Below are positions 35,801 to 50,800 of a stretch of DNA of 64,000 bases, piece by piece (position 1 is the first letter of the stretch; each line of letters opens with the position of its first letter). This DNA comes from Sipunculus nudus. Lineage: Eukaryota; Annelida; Sipuncula; Golfingiida; Sipunculidae. The position numbers and the translations under genes are program-made. Under the pieces are notes generated by a model that had not been told where the DNA came from, searched no databases, and worked only from the letters and a program-made list of their open reading frames with translations. Where the stretch lies: the NCBI GenBank assembly GCA_026874595.1, contig CM049311.1, forward strand, positions 64,461,953-64,525,952. The letters run 5' to 3'.

Positions 35801-38800
35801 TCAGAAAATCTTATAATTTCATCAAAACTAGACAAATTATAAATTCTTGCTACAGTACTGATCATAGAAACAAATTAACAATAAAAATTTTGGAAAAACA
35901 TTACAATTTCCTATCATGCAAAGACAACAGTACAGCAGTACCTGTCGTGAGGGGACACCTGAGGGATATAGCAAAAGTGTCCCTACATTGCAGGTGTCCA
36001 TTCGTGAGATGTAGTGAAAGATGCTTGTGTGGATAATGATTACTGCAGAGAGATACATTCCACAGTTAAATCAAAAGAATCAAATACCTGTAAGAACATA
36101 TTTATAAAATAAAATGTTTTCATCTAAAAAATATATGAAAAACAATATTTATATGGACATTTTACACAAGAAAGCAGATTCTTTGACATTATGATTAACA
36201 AAGGCTTTGACGAGCTGTTAAATTTATAAATTCAAAATAAAATAAATGATGGATCATGAATATAATTTTTTATAAAAATAGTTACTATTTACTTAAAACA
36301 ATATTTTATTGAATAAATTAAATAATATTTCTTAATTATATATAGTTTCTGAATAAATAAATATACAGTCGCAACTTGACATTCCGACCCTTAACAATCC
36401 GGAAACCTTGCAATCCGACGGTATTTTGCAATAAATGAACGGGACCCACAGAAATTAGCCTTGACAAACCAACAGCCTTGGATTCCGACTCCGACATGAC
36501 ATTTCCTGACACAAACAAGGATACCAACGTATTTTCTGACTTGACAATCTGACCGGTATATTGTCCTTTGATGTCGGTCGTCGGGCTCGTGCACCCAGCA
36601 ACCTGATCAATAAGGCGTAAAATGCAGCAAGGCGTATTGTTCTAACTGTACACGATAACTAATTATTGAGTCAATTTGGCTCACTTATTAAGTCTGTTAA
36701 CATCCCTATGTGGCACACATAAACCTCTCAGTGTGAGGAATATGCGGAGGTGGAGAACGGTGTCGGGGACTTTTTCCAGGCACTCAACAGCGCGGACCAT
36801 ATGACCACGGAGCGATACCTCGTGTTAGACAACATGGAGCCCACGGAAGCAATGCCAACGGCCGCTAATATTGTGCCAATGGTCAAAGAAGACGGAGGCG
36901 ACAGTGACAGCGAGTCTGAGGGAGAAGATGGTCCTCCTAAACCAGTAACTCTCAGAGACACGATTGGGGGAATGGAAACAGGGCTACGGTATATTGAGGA
37001 GTATAGACATGTATAAAAGAAATAAGAACAGTATTCCATGACAGATGTTTTTATTTTCTAATTCACATTAATCATAACAATATCATATGCGTAGTCTATT
37101 ATAACAAAATACTTAATGAATTATAACAAGTCCTTCAAACATTAAGGTCACATTGTATCTTTACCCTCTGTCATCTTTATTGATTTGACAGGCTTGCAAT
37201 CCGACATAAATTAGCATATTCCATTTAATGTCAGATTATCAAGTCACGACAGTATAATTAAATAAAAATTATTTCCTCCCCAAAAACTGGCTGGTTTTGC
37301 CAAACTTACATGGTAGGAGAATATTTAGGATAGAGTACCATAAAATATAGCATTAATTTCTATTTTTTAATGAAACAAGTGACCCATGGGTCATGACACT
37401 CAGTATATAGTATGTACTCAGTTGATAGTGTCCTTGCACAGACAACTAATTAAGAAAGGTGGCATCATTGTTCATGCATATTAGCTTAAGTTCACCAAGA
37501 CCCATAAGCACAACAAATCTGATGACAATCCAACCAGCCTTTCATGAGGAATCTTGTAATTTGTGTGTGATTTGCATTATTTCTGGGGTGCTCAAACATA
37601 CTCCAAAACTCTGAGAATATAGGTCACTGTGACCCAATTTCAGGTTTCTGGGGAGAACTTTTAAGGAACTCTCAGGATGTCAAGTTAGAAGATTCTGGGC
37701 CCCATGGTTATGATTTGTGCCCTACTTGGGGATCAAATTTTCAATTATTCTTAGGGGTGCTTATAAGCCCCATAGCTCAGAAAATATGGGTAACAGAGAC
37801 CTTAATTCATGTTTCCAAGGAGACTTTTCACAGATCTCCCTGGATGTAAAGTTTGAAAATTCTAGGGACGACCGCATCTTTGAAGGTCTCATAAATAGAG
37901 AAAAATATGTGTTAAAATTTTTTAAAAATTTAGGTGGTGCCACCAGTCAGCAAGAACTGATGAAACACTCCATGATGAATATGCAAGCAAAGAATCAGGG
38001 TGATCAATGCAATAGTTGTTCAGATACTGGAGCTTGTGCATCAAATTTTTTTTGTTATTCTGGGAGGTGCTTCTAAGCCCCATTGCTCGGAGGATATGAG
38101 TAACTGAGACCTAAGTTCAGGTTTCCAAGCATGGAGATTTTTATGGACCTCTCAGGATGTCAAGAAAGAAGATTCAAGGTCAAATAGTTATGATTTGTGC
38201 CCTGTTAACAGAAAACCACATATTTGAAGGTCTCAAAAATAAAGATAAAAATGCGTAAAAATTCAAAGAAGTCCAGGTGGCACCACCAGTCTGCAGGAAC
38301 TGATGAAACACTCCATGATGCATATGCATGCAAAGAATAATGCCATGATGCATATGCATGCAAAGAATAATGCCGATCAATACACTAGTTGTTACCAGAG
38401 CTTTTGTATCAAATTTTTAGTTATTCTGGGGGGGGGGGGGGTTCTTCTGAGCCCCATAGCTTGTACAATATGGGTGACAGAGACCTTATTTCAGGTTTCC
38501 AAGGAGACTTTTAATGGGTGGCATCTTTTAAGGTCTCAAAATTGAGACAAAATATCGTATAAATAAAAAGAATACAGGTGGCGCTACCAGTCTGCAGAAA
38601 CTGATTAAACACTCTATGATTAATATCCAAGCAAAGAATCATGGTGATCAACGATTAGTTGTTTAGATACTTGAGCTTTTTTCATTATTCAGGGGGGGGG
38701 GGGGTACTTTGGAGCCCCATAGCCTGAAGAATATGGGTAACAGAGACCTCATCCAGGTTTCCAAGGAGATTTTCATGGACCTCCCTGCATGTCGAGACAG

Positions 38801-41800
38801 AAGATTCTAAGCTCAGTCATTAAGATTTGTGCCCTGTTAACAGATTACAGTATCTTTTAAGGTCTCAAAAATAGAGGAAAAAATCATAAAAAATTGAAAA
38901 AATATAGGTGGCGCCACCATTCTGCAAAGCTGATGTAACATCCCATGATCAATATCCATGCAAAGAATCATGATGATCAATGCATTAGTTGTTCAGATAC
39001 TTGAGCTTTTGTATCAAATTTTTCATTATTCTGGGGGGTACTTCAAAGCCCCATAGCTTGAAAAATATGAGTAACAGAGACCTAATTTCAGGTTTTCAAG
39101 GAGACTTTTCATGGACCTATTTGGATCGATGTACAGTTAGAAGATTTCAGGTCCAGCGTTTACGATTTGTGCCCTGTTAACAGTTGACAGCATCTTTTAA
39201 GGTCTCAAAATAGAGAAAAAAATCTTTAAAAAATCGGAAAAATACAGGTGGCGCCGCTAGTCTGCAGAAACTGATGAAACACTCCATGATTAATATCCAT
39301 GAAGATCCTCCATGGTGATCAATGCATTAGTTGTTCAGACACATGAGCTATGTATCAAATTTTTCATTATTCTGGGGGGTACTTCGAGGCCCAATAGCTT
39401 GAAGAATTGGGGTAACAGAGACCTAATTCCAGGTTTCTAAGGAGATTTTTCATGGACCTCTCTGGATGTAAAGTTAGAAGATTCCAGGTCCAGTGGTTAC
39501 AATTTGTGCCTTGTTAACAGACAGCTGGCCGGATGGCCGGACAGACAACGGACAAAGAGTGATCCCTATAGCTCAGATGACTTACAATCAGCTGAGATAA
39601 AAATGAATAATTAAATTAATTCTGAACTTAATTTATGCAACCCTCTTATGACAACGCATTATTCACGTTTCCACTGCCTCAGAAGAGAATTTTTGACAGC
39701 CTCCGAAAGTTGCTGCCAGTGGGTGGTCCACCCAATAAAATTTGAACTATGTATGGTGATTTTGTCTGCTGAAATCAATTCAAATACATCGACATAACTT
39801 CAATATTGGAATGAAAATAATTTTCAGTATGAGAGTTTTATCCCAACATTGACATTTTGACCAGATGTCTCAAATTCAGCAATGATTTTGTCAGATTACA
39901 TTGCACTACTGGGCCTCAAATCAGGCCTATATTCAATATGGCTGAAACCCTAGGGTATTTGGGAACACTGAGGGGCAGTCGGCAGCTGTCACCAGCTGGT
40001 GCACCAAATCATATTATGAATATTGCACAGGTCAAATTGTTTCTGTTAATCAACATTTTAACATGCAGTCTTTTACAACAGTTACAGTAAAGATTATCAA
40101 ATGCAATCATCAATATTCTTAGTAATGAAATAATGACCATAGGCTGCAGGCGCAAATCTCTCATCTGCCATGTTTATACCAAGCAAAAGACTCGGGACAA
40201 TCAATGTTGATGGCCATTGGTTGAGTCAGACATGTGATTTATGAAAGATTTTAGAAGGAATCTAAATATGTGCCGTTCTGATCAGGGCATGCAGAGAGCA
40301 TCCCACTTAACTGCCAAGCTGGTACACATGACAAGTGCAACTGGTGGCCCCTGATATAATGGACTCAGGTGTCTGTTCATGACGGGATTTTGGACCATAC
40401 ATGACTATCCCTGTCCGCGTTAGCAGGTGTCTGCTCAAAACAGGCCAATTTCAAAGGGAAATGGGTCAGGACATTGGGTTAGTGTCAGTATATTGAAGGT
40501 GTCCCTTCATGATAGGGTCTGCTCATGGCAGGTACTGCTGTAATTATTTTGACAAGGTAAATGCTCTGCATGTGAAAGAAAAATCTTAAATGACTTGCCT
40601 TCCCCAATGCCACTGTTAAGCAAGACACCCCATGCAAACCAAATGGCATTTGACAGGTTGAGGGCATCCTCCTCTGTATCATCTGTCTTGGCAAGTTTGA
40701 ATCTCCCAAAGGGACTGAAGCGATCCAGCAAATAGAGCACAAGCGCCACCACATGGACAGACAAACCCACCAGTATCCACAGTGTATCTTGGAAAGGTTG
40801 CAGAAAGGATGCAAGGCTGGAGTCTTTGGTTGTCTGAAAGTAAAAACAATATGACTCAGCATTTTTACCATTTAGCCATTTCCATTATCATGCTTCTTTT
40901 TTCCCCCATTTTCAACTTTCCCTGGGTCTGGTCAACTTAAGTGATTATTGAAGTATTTCTTATCTTCTGGATTTTGATTGACATGATGCACCTGTTTGAC
41001 CTACTGATATAAAAATTTTGCATGACCAAGACATTTTGGTTTCAGGCAACCCAGCATTAAAGACCCTTATATTCTTATGTAAAGAGACCAGGGAATGTCT
41101 TCTTGCCAATCTAGTACTTATGAATACAGCATGCAAACTTGAGTTAGATCATTTTTTAGATGCAAAAACAGATGTACGTTCCCCCTTCCTTTGGGCCTCC
41201 CGTTGAGGATTAGTAAGCAATTCTTCAAAAGTTATGGGGTTTATAAATTATTTCAATTTGGCTTTATTTGGATATGAAGATTAAGGTCAAGGTCACCAGT
41301 TTTCAGACCCGTCTGAGACAGAGGTAGAAACAATACAAATTTCAAGAACAGGCATTGTGGGTCAAAAGTTATCATGTTCACCAGCATTGACACAGATGCT
41401 ACCAAAGCCGATGACAGACCAAACACTATGTCTCCTCCCATGGGTAGGGAACATAATCAGGAGCTAGAATCAGGTTTATTGCTGCTACATAAAGAAATAA
41501 AGGAATTCCCTCCCCAGCCCAGCCCCCTCCCCCCCATCACCAAATTTTTAGGAAAATGTGCAGTACTTCAAGTTATAGGGTTCACAAAAATCCTGGATTT
41601 CTGCAGATTAAGCCTTAAAGATATATGTGAAAGTCATATGTTTTCATCAAGATCTAGAGTGAAACAATTAGTGTATCAAACCTGAGAAACAAGAAGCGAT
41701 GATTCAAAAGTTATCATGTTCACAAGAAATACTTGAGATGTTAAGCCAGTAGCGGATCCAGAAAGGGGGACCAAGGGGTCTGAACCCCTCCCTACCCTTT

Positions 41801-44800
41801 TTTTAGCTGAAACAACCTATTTTTTAGGGTTTCAAACCAAATTTTTCCTTAGTTGGATCCTCCCTTTTCCGAAATCCTGGATCTGCCTTTGTGAGCTATA
41901 GCTTTGCACATTTGAACTAGATGAGCCAGGCCAAGGTTACCAGTTTTTTAACTCACCCAATACTTTGTTAAAACAATTTGTGTATAAATCTGGAGGTAAA
42001 TATGTGCAATACTTCAAAAGTTATGGGGTTCACAGAGACTCTTATGTGTAATTATTTTCTACACCTTGACAATGTCTGATATTGAGCGTTACTATTCATG
42101 GCTTACCTTTTTCACCAGTATAGTCAGTCCCTGGTATTTAAATGGCTTTGTGAAGTCAATATGCTCTGCTCTCTCTGGATCGATGGTCATTGGAGCCACA
42201 ATGAGATCAGCTTCACCATTCTTTAATTCTCCTATCATTCCTGTCCATTTCTTTTGGGATCCATTTATCTACAGGATAAATTCAAAGGCTGCAATATCCA
42301 GCATTTTATAAAGGTCAGACCTTGTTTAGCAATTTCAGTTATGGTTACTATTTGACAATAGTGTCACTGTTAAGTTAATACACACTAATACCTGCTGTTT
42401 GTTTCTGCATGTTCTAAGTTATAGCAATGGTCCAGGAAAACCAACCCTAGATTTGCCCTTTACTGCTTTTATTCAACGGCATGTGCCAACAACTTACAAT
42501 TACCATAGACATGCGGTAAAATGATAGTGCCTGTATACACCAGCAGGTGGTGTCATTATCATGCAAAGTCATATTATATCACTGATCATGTTCTGTATCT
42601 ATTACTCTATAAAGAGGTCCGGATGTGTACTCTTGTGGTTAAGGTCTTGGTAAGCCAGTGTCACAATGCAATGATTTGGGATGGAATATTGTTCAATCTA
42701 ACCAGACAGAGGTACAGCAATTATGACGGCCTTTACATCAACCCTTCAGTCTGTCAATACTGATAAATACAAAATAAACAATAGGTACATATTTATGACA
42801 GCTTTTATATTTTAGTTTGATCAAGTTAATGGGAAAGTGTGAAGGGAAAAACAAGTTATCATGTCTAAATTTGGGAACAGTTTGATGGGTTCCAACTACT
42901 CAGACCAGACTTGAGTACTCAAGTACTTATTTAAGCAATAGTTATGACACATACCCGCTTGTAGGTACCAAACTCCCCGTCTGTCACCAGATGAAGGTCA
43001 TAGGTAAAGTTGACAGACTGGGCAAGCTTCAGCAGCAGGTCAATGCAGTAACCATAGCAACATTTTTGTACTGTTGTTCCTGCAGAGGAATTTATCATTA
43101 TAATCCATATCTGACAACATCCAACACTCTTTACGTTAAAAAAATATCTTTACTCTCATATTATATGTGCAATAATGGTAACAATAGGCTCTTCACCTGT
43201 TATTAAATTAATTAAATTAACTCTTTATTAGTACACATAGTATAACAGCAGTATTGCCTGTAATTTACCAAATCATGCTCCATGATTCTTGCCAAAATGA
43301 AAAAAAAGAATTAAAAATACTTATATTCTTTTTCAAACATTCTGGATCACAAGGCACCCTTCACTTTCAAACAATACAGTTTTAGCATTTGCCATTTGAA
43401 GAAATTTACCTGTGGTACTGTTGTACTGTGTACAAGGCACCCTCTTCTGTTCTGCCACACAGTTGTCCAATGTTTCAGATATGGGCTCCACATAGATAAA
43501 AGGGACCGCTTCTATGGTCACCACCTGGTGGTTGAAAATGTATCTACATTTATACCAGAATTAGAAACTGGTGGTAGTATTCTTAGTCAAATACAAAGAA
43601 TAAAATGGGAATAAAACTCTAAGGAGCTCTCAGGCCCTCTATTCTTTTGCAAGTGCCCGTCATTTGTTATGGGCTCAAAAACTAAAAATATTTAACACCA
43701 ATAAAAACATGGTATCTAGTATCTGGATATTTGCCCTAACAAGTCTGTGAAAATGAAATATTACCAGTGGTGCTACATGTATACTCTTTTTTTTACTGAT
43801 CATTAGTGTTTAATTAACAGGAAACAGAAAATTCTTTTACAATTCTTTATTCATGAAGACTTCTTGTATGCTAGATGAGAGTGCTGTTTACTTTCAAACA
43901 ATTTTGAGTGAAGGTTTCTCTCTTTCCATACATCTTTCTCCAATATAACTGTGTGTACCAGTGTGTAGCACAGACAGCACATTTTTCTATGAAAATAAAC
44001 ACCATATGGAATACTGATCAGAAGATATTACATATGTTTGTTGGGAGCAAAGACAATGTAAGCACACCAACTGGTCTAGTATTACATAAGAACAAAGTGT
44101 ATTGTGTTTCAGATTCCACCCTTTTGTGATACACATAGATGAATAAACAGTTACCCTGAGGTGTGATGATATCTTTATGCCTTTCGGTTTGGTCTTCTCT
44201 CCACCAGGCCACACTATGGCTGCATCATCAATGGTCAGTTTTGTTACCTATAAAGTTAAAAATCCAAATTTTTATAACTGAGATAAGAGTTAGTATTTTA
44301 TCTTTCATGCAAAAGAACCAGAATATACACTCCCCACCCAGCGGTTATACTCTACAGTCGTCCCAGATCTGCTTTTGTTTAAACCACTGCTGTGTATAGC
44401 ATGGTTCTCTGAAATACACTTTTAGGGTGGACACAGAGCAATGAATTGTAAACAGACAAAGGAGAGTTTGGTATCATCCAAATTTTAATCATGTGACATC
44501 TACTCTTGTTGGTCTGTTTCTTGGCTCTGTGCCAGAACCAGTGTAATCGAATCAACAAAAGTGGGTGTCACATTTAAAATTTAGAGCTGGCTGCACAATG
44601 TGATACCATGTGAGCATACAGAGTAAAGGATAGCATTTCAACATATCAAGAGATAACCATGTAACAATAATAATACTCCTGTCAATGTCCCTGTTTTAAA
44701 ATGGTTCTTATAAAAAAATATTACTTCAACTCCACATACAGGACTCAATTGTGATCATTTCATTAGATCAACAATCTTAGGAAATATGTGTTACAGCAAT

Positions 44801-47800
44801 TTGACACTGTCTTAAGTAACAATATGATAATATACTTTAATTCAATGACCCTCAGCAGGGTTACATGTTGGTTTTAGCTATGATACTAAATGTATTTTTG
44901 TACAAAAGCAAGTAATTTATGCAAATGAGTTTATTGTAACCTAAATCACCCATGTGAAGATCGATCCAATGATTACAATTTGTGCTAAATTTCAGGGATT
45001 TTTAAATGGGAACCTTTAGGACATTCCCAGATATTAAACCAGAAGTTTCTAGGTCCAATGGTAAGTTTTGTGCCCTATCACAGACCAGCCTCATCTGATT
45101 GCTTTTGGAAAGAGAAAAAAATGTGTGAAAATAAAGTACAAGGACATAAAAAAGCAGAGCATCCCGTCACAGTTGAGCATAAATCCACTGGCTATATTAC
45201 AATGTATGAAAATCAGGAGGGCAGTTCTGTGGTTGTGACCATTGAATTAATGACCTCAAATTGAAAGGGTTTATCCTCTATGGGTGGGTGAGCAAAATGT
45301 ATAAAACTGAGGGTTTAGGATAAAAAATTTGGGTTTTGGTTTGACATTTTTATTTAAAATGGGTCCATAAGCTTTTTCTAGAAGTGGGTCCTGTGGCCTT
45401 GACCTTTGACCTTAAAATCAATAGGGCTTTGCAAGTGTGGGTGGGTGAGCCATACAAGATGATGAAAAGGTTTTGTTCAAATGGTTTGGCCTAAAATGGG
45501 TCCACAAGCTTTTCAAGAAGTGGGTCTAAGACCTTGACCTTTGCGACGTAATTTCAAAATCAATAAATTTCTTCATGTGTGGATGAGTGAGCCATATGTG
45601 AAAGATGAAAGGTTTTGGTCAAACAGTTAAGCTAAAAATAGGTCCATAAGCCTTTTCAAGAAGTGGACTCTGTGGTGTTGACATTGACCATATGATCTAA
45701 AAACAAGGGACCTATGGGTCACGACGCTCAGCTGTTATATATGATAAAAAAATATTATTTAGAAATGAGGCACATGCTGGTTTTGTGTGGTAATAAATAT
45801 AAGCTGTATTATGAGTTGTTGTTGTTTAGCTTATGTATGATTTTGATAGTACCTTTGGAGACAGGGAAGAGGATTGATTTCATTTATTTTATTAACAAAT
45901 GGAGTACTATTGTCACACAGATTTTGACTTGGCCATATAACTTATAAGCAGAACATATAATATAAGAGTTTAACTATTTATTAAAAAAAATTACAAATAT
46001 TGTCCCAAATATAATTTTTATTAAAAATAATAAGAGAATCATATGATTTTTTTAAAATGAAATATAACTGATATGATTATTAAAATAATATTAAAGAATA
46101 TATTCATGAATGCATTCATGAATACATTTTGAAAGTATTTGCACGAGTATTCATATTCTTTCATTTTTACCTGAATTCCTATTCTTTATGCAAGAAATTT
46201 TACAATGGAGTACATAATCATATTCGTATTTAAATACAATTACAAAGTATTCGCAACATGTCTGGTATTTATTCAGTTTTCACCAAACAATGATGTTGAG
46301 AATCCAGAATATACAAAATTCACACATTTAAATAATGATCATAAGTACCTGGTTTTATGGCTTTTATTTATATTAAAAAATAACTGTAAAAAATTCATTT
46401 TGGACTAATTTCACATCAATGTACACACTAGACACAGTAGGAATCTAGATTAATATTATCAACTGCATCTTTGTCTATCATTAATTTCCTTCATATGATC
46501 CCTAATGATTAGTAATGAATAATATGATTTACTTCTTTATCATTAAAATTGAACTGAAAAATGCCATAGGTGACTGCATGGTGTTATTTGGAATATGTGA
46601 CATTCTACCCATCGATACAAGATTTTTATATCATCAGTAACTGCAAGTTAATTTCCTGTTATTATAAACTAACAAATTCCTTTTCTATTTTTCTTTAATT
46701 TGTTATTAAAAAACAATAAAAATTTATTAATTTATTGTTTATTGTTATGTTGTTGGTTAAAACTACTAGATGAGTTGGATTGGACACCTGGATCAACTGT
46801 GGCTGGCCATAAGCTGCCTGGATCCCTGTATGCCTCGCCTCAAGCGTGCATAATTTGATGAAAGGTCAACAAGGTCAACATACAGGTGACTCAAGAGGGG
46901 CTGGAGAGAGCCAAAGTCTGACAGGGTCTCATAAAAAACATTAATAAAAGCTACAATTTTTGGCCAATTTCTTTCAGCTTTCTAAACTAAAAAGCTGAAA
47001 TCCTAATGTGTGCATGATATGAAAATTATATCAACAGTGCTCACAGGACACAAACGTGCCATGGTCACAGTTGGGAAAAATTTAAGGTACTAATTTTATA
47101 TTTATACTAATAACTTATAAAATTTGAAAAATTCAGAACTAATTTTGGGTATTCAATTGAATCTTGATTAAATAATGTTACATCCCTGACAAAAAAATCT
47201 CTAGCTTCAGCAATGCCCTTGTTAAGGGAGTAAATATATTTCTTGATTTTTTACAAAGTGCATTATGTTTGGGCCCATAACTTAAAACAATTACGCAATA
47301 CTGACATCATTCTGGCATGTGCATAGAGAATGAAAAATATGTATATTATTTATGATTAAAGTCAGATCAGTGGTTTTGATATTAGGCAGTCTTAAAGTGT
47401 AACAAAGGGTTTTTAATGGAAAAATGAAGTTTTTCATTAATATCTCGAAGGTATTAAGTCCTAGTGACCAAATTCTTGGCATGGTAGGGGATTTTGGAGA
47501 CATCTAACTGTATGCCGAATTTAAGGAACTTAGAGCTGAAGCTGGGGAGCTGAGCTCTTGCAAACTGCATAACACTAGCTTGATGTAAACAATATGTTAC
47601 ATGGTGCTTGAAAACTTATTAAAATCTACAGTTTTTGATCAACTGGTTTCAAATTTTTGGTGTTAACAGTTGAAATGCTAACAAAAACATGCTGTGAAAA
47701 TTAAATCCACAGTACCTACAGGAAAAAAACGTGCCATGGTCAAAGTTGGGCAAAATTTAAGGTACAAATTTTTTATTTTTATTAATATTTTAGAAAATTT

Positions 47801-50800
47801 AAAAGATTCTCATCTAATTTTGGGTATACAATTTAATTTTGATTAATTATAGTTATATTACTGGAAAAAAGGTCAATAGCTTTAACATTTTTTGTGTTAA
47901 GTGATCAAATATCTTTCCTGATTTTTTACAAAATGCATTATGTTTGGGCCCATAACTTTTTTAAATTAAATAATACAGACATAATTTCTGGCATGTACAT
48001 AGGAACTATATAGAGGAATATTTATGGTAAATATGAGGAAAAACAGATGAGTGGTTTTGATATTAGGCAGTCCTGAAGTGTGAAAATAGGTTTTTAATAA
48101 AAAATTGAGGTTTTTCCTTAATTTCTCAAAGGAACGAAGTTGCAAAGACCCAGTTTTCTGCTTGGTAGGAGATCTTGGGGACATCTAACATTATGCCGAA
48201 TTTTGGATTCCTAGGTCTTACGGTTTCAAAACGTGCCACATCTACGGACGGACGGACGGACGGACGGACGGACGGACGGACGGACAGACGGACGGACGAC
48301 GGACAATGGACCACGACTATAGCTCAGATGACTTATAGTCAGCTGAGCTAATAAAAAGGGTTCTTCATGTGAGGGTGGGTGAGCAATATATGAAAGATGA
48401 AAGGTTTTGGTCAGACAGTTTGGTTTACAAAGCATCCACAAGCTGTTTCAAGAAGTGGGTCCTGTGGCCTTGACCTTTGCCCTATGACCTCAAAATCGAG
48501 AGACTTCTTCATGCGTGGGTAAGTGAGTGATATGTGAAAGATGAAACATTTTGGTCAAATGGTTTAGCTTTAAATAGATCCACAGGCTTTTTCAAGAAAT
48601 AGGTTCTGTGGGCTTGACCTTTGACCCCACGACACAAAAATAGATAGAGTTCTTCATGTGAGGGCGGGTGAGCAATATGTGAAATATGAAAGGTTTTGGT
48701 TGGACAGTTTGGCTTTAAATGTGTCTAAGGCTCTTCATCTTTGGGTGGGTGAGCCATATGTGCAAGATGAAAGGTTCTGGTCACACAGTTGAGATTTGTG
48801 CCCTGTTAAAGAAAGGTCCTTTCATCAAACTGTTTCAAAAATAATGAAAACAAGCAATTTTGTGGAATTAAGGTCCCCTTTTGTCTCCTGTTGTCTTTCA
48901 TGCTTGATAAGCAACCAAAATTATGACATGTGGAGAAAAACTTGAGGGCACAATGTAAAAAAACTTAAAACAGATGCACTATGACATATGGAGACATGTG
49001 CAGGGGAACAAAAAAACTAAAACACATTTAGGACTAGAATATGGGCAGTGGACAAGCGACCATATCCGCCAAAATCAGAGTGGAACAGGGAAGTGAGGCA
49101 TGGATTGAGTGGCAAGGGGAAATAGAGTGAGGTGTGTTGCATATTAGCATGGATGTCTGCAGCCGAAATGTATATGCAGGCTGCGCCACCTACCACAAAT
49201 CCAGAAAGCTGTCCAAGTTGTATACATATGCAAAATTTTAGGCAGGAAAGTCAAACCACTCCATGTATATGAGTGATTTTATCCCACAGCAGACAAACAG
49301 AAGGACTTGTGCAAAAATGGTGGCAGGTGGCACCACAAATTTTGTGCATATTAAGAGCTATGTGAGATCTATACACATGCAAAATTTCAGAGGGATATGT
49401 CCAACCAGTGCTGAGATATAAGCCTGAATGTCTGCAGCGTTAACATAGATGCAGGTGGTGCCACTTGCCAAAAAAATCGAGAAAGCTATCGAAGATGTAT
49501 CAACATGCAAAATTTTGAGGCAGATAAGTCAAACCACAACAGAGATATGAGTGATTTTAACCCATGGCAGACAAACAGACAGACGCTGTGCAAAAATTGT
49601 TGAAGGTGCCCCCTCTAGTTTTGTGAATGATAAAGAGCTATGTGAGATCTATACACATGCAAAATTTTGGCCCATTTGGTCAAACGGTTTCCAAGATACG
49701 AGCTTGGATGTCTGCAGTGAAAAACTAGAATGAAGGTGGTGCCACCTGTCATAAAAGAAAGCTGTCCAGGATGTTTAAACCTGCAAAATTTTAGGAAGTT
49801 ATGTCAAACCACTAAGGAGATATGAGTGATTTTAGCCAACAGAAGACAAACAGATGGACGCTGTGCAAAAATGGTTGCAGATGGCCCCTCCAGTTTTGTG
49901 TAAGATAAAGAGCTATATACATGCAAAATTTTGGCCCAATCGGTCAAACGGTTCCCGAGATATGAGCTTGGATGTCTGCAGCATAAACTAGAATGTAGGT
50001 GGTGCCACCTGTCATAAAATCAAGAAAGCTGTCCAGGATGAGGCAGATAAGTCAAACCACAACAGAGATATGAGTGATTTTAACCCATGGCAGACAAACA
50101 GACAGATGCTGTGCAAAAATTGTTGAAGGTGGCCCCTCTAGTTTTGTGTATGATAAAGAGCTATGTGAGATCTATACACATGCAAAATTTTGGCCCATTC
50201 GGTCAAACGGTTTCCGAGATACGAGCTTGGATGTCTGCAGTGAAAAACTAGAATGAAGGTGGTGCCACCTGTCATAAAAGAAAGCTGTCCAGGATGTTTA
50301 AACCTGCAAAATTTTAGGAAGTTATGTCAAACCACTAAGGAGATATGAGTGATTTTAGCCAACGGAAGACAAACAGATGGACGCTGTGCAAAAATGGTTG
50401 CAGATGGCCCCTCCAGTTTTGTGTAAGATAAAGAGCAATATACATGCAAAATTTTGGCCCAATCGGTCAAACGGTTCCCGAGATATGAGCTTGGATGTCT
50501 GCAGCATAAACTAGAATGTAGGTGGTGCCACCTGTCATAAAATCAAGAAAGCTGTCCAGGATGTATAAAACTGCAAAATTCTAGGTAGATATGTCAAACC
50601 ACTGCTGAGATATGAGTGATATTATCCCATGGCAGACAAACAGACGGATGCTGTGCAAAAATGGTTGCAGGTAGCTGATAAAAAGCTATGTGAGATCTAC
50701 ACACATGCAAAATTTTGGCCCAATAGCTCAGATGGTGTCCGAGATATAAGCTTGGATGTCTGTAGTGTGAATGGAATGTAGATTGCGCCAACTGTCATAA

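Larger units (their letters stand above)
35933..40540. mobile_element. TA-flanked TIR element, 4.6 kb, with nested insertions
   Basis: Left end CAGCAGTACCTGTCGTGAGG and then GGACACC; right end, reverse-complemented, CAGCAGTACCTGCCATGAGC, with GGACACC further in. TA flanks both ends (35,931-35,932 and 40,541-40,542). A second pogo-like element (36,366-37,252) and a Helitron-like copy (37,378-39,600) lie inside. Without them about 1.5 kb remains. It could also be two separate inverted ends. Its right end is 58 bp from a GRIN1 donor. Confidence 0.5.

Noticed and set aside
49551-50256. Two near-identical 60-codon ORFs as paralogous genes
   Set aside because: They are frames within a 523-bp tandem duplication of a transposon core, with no family match.
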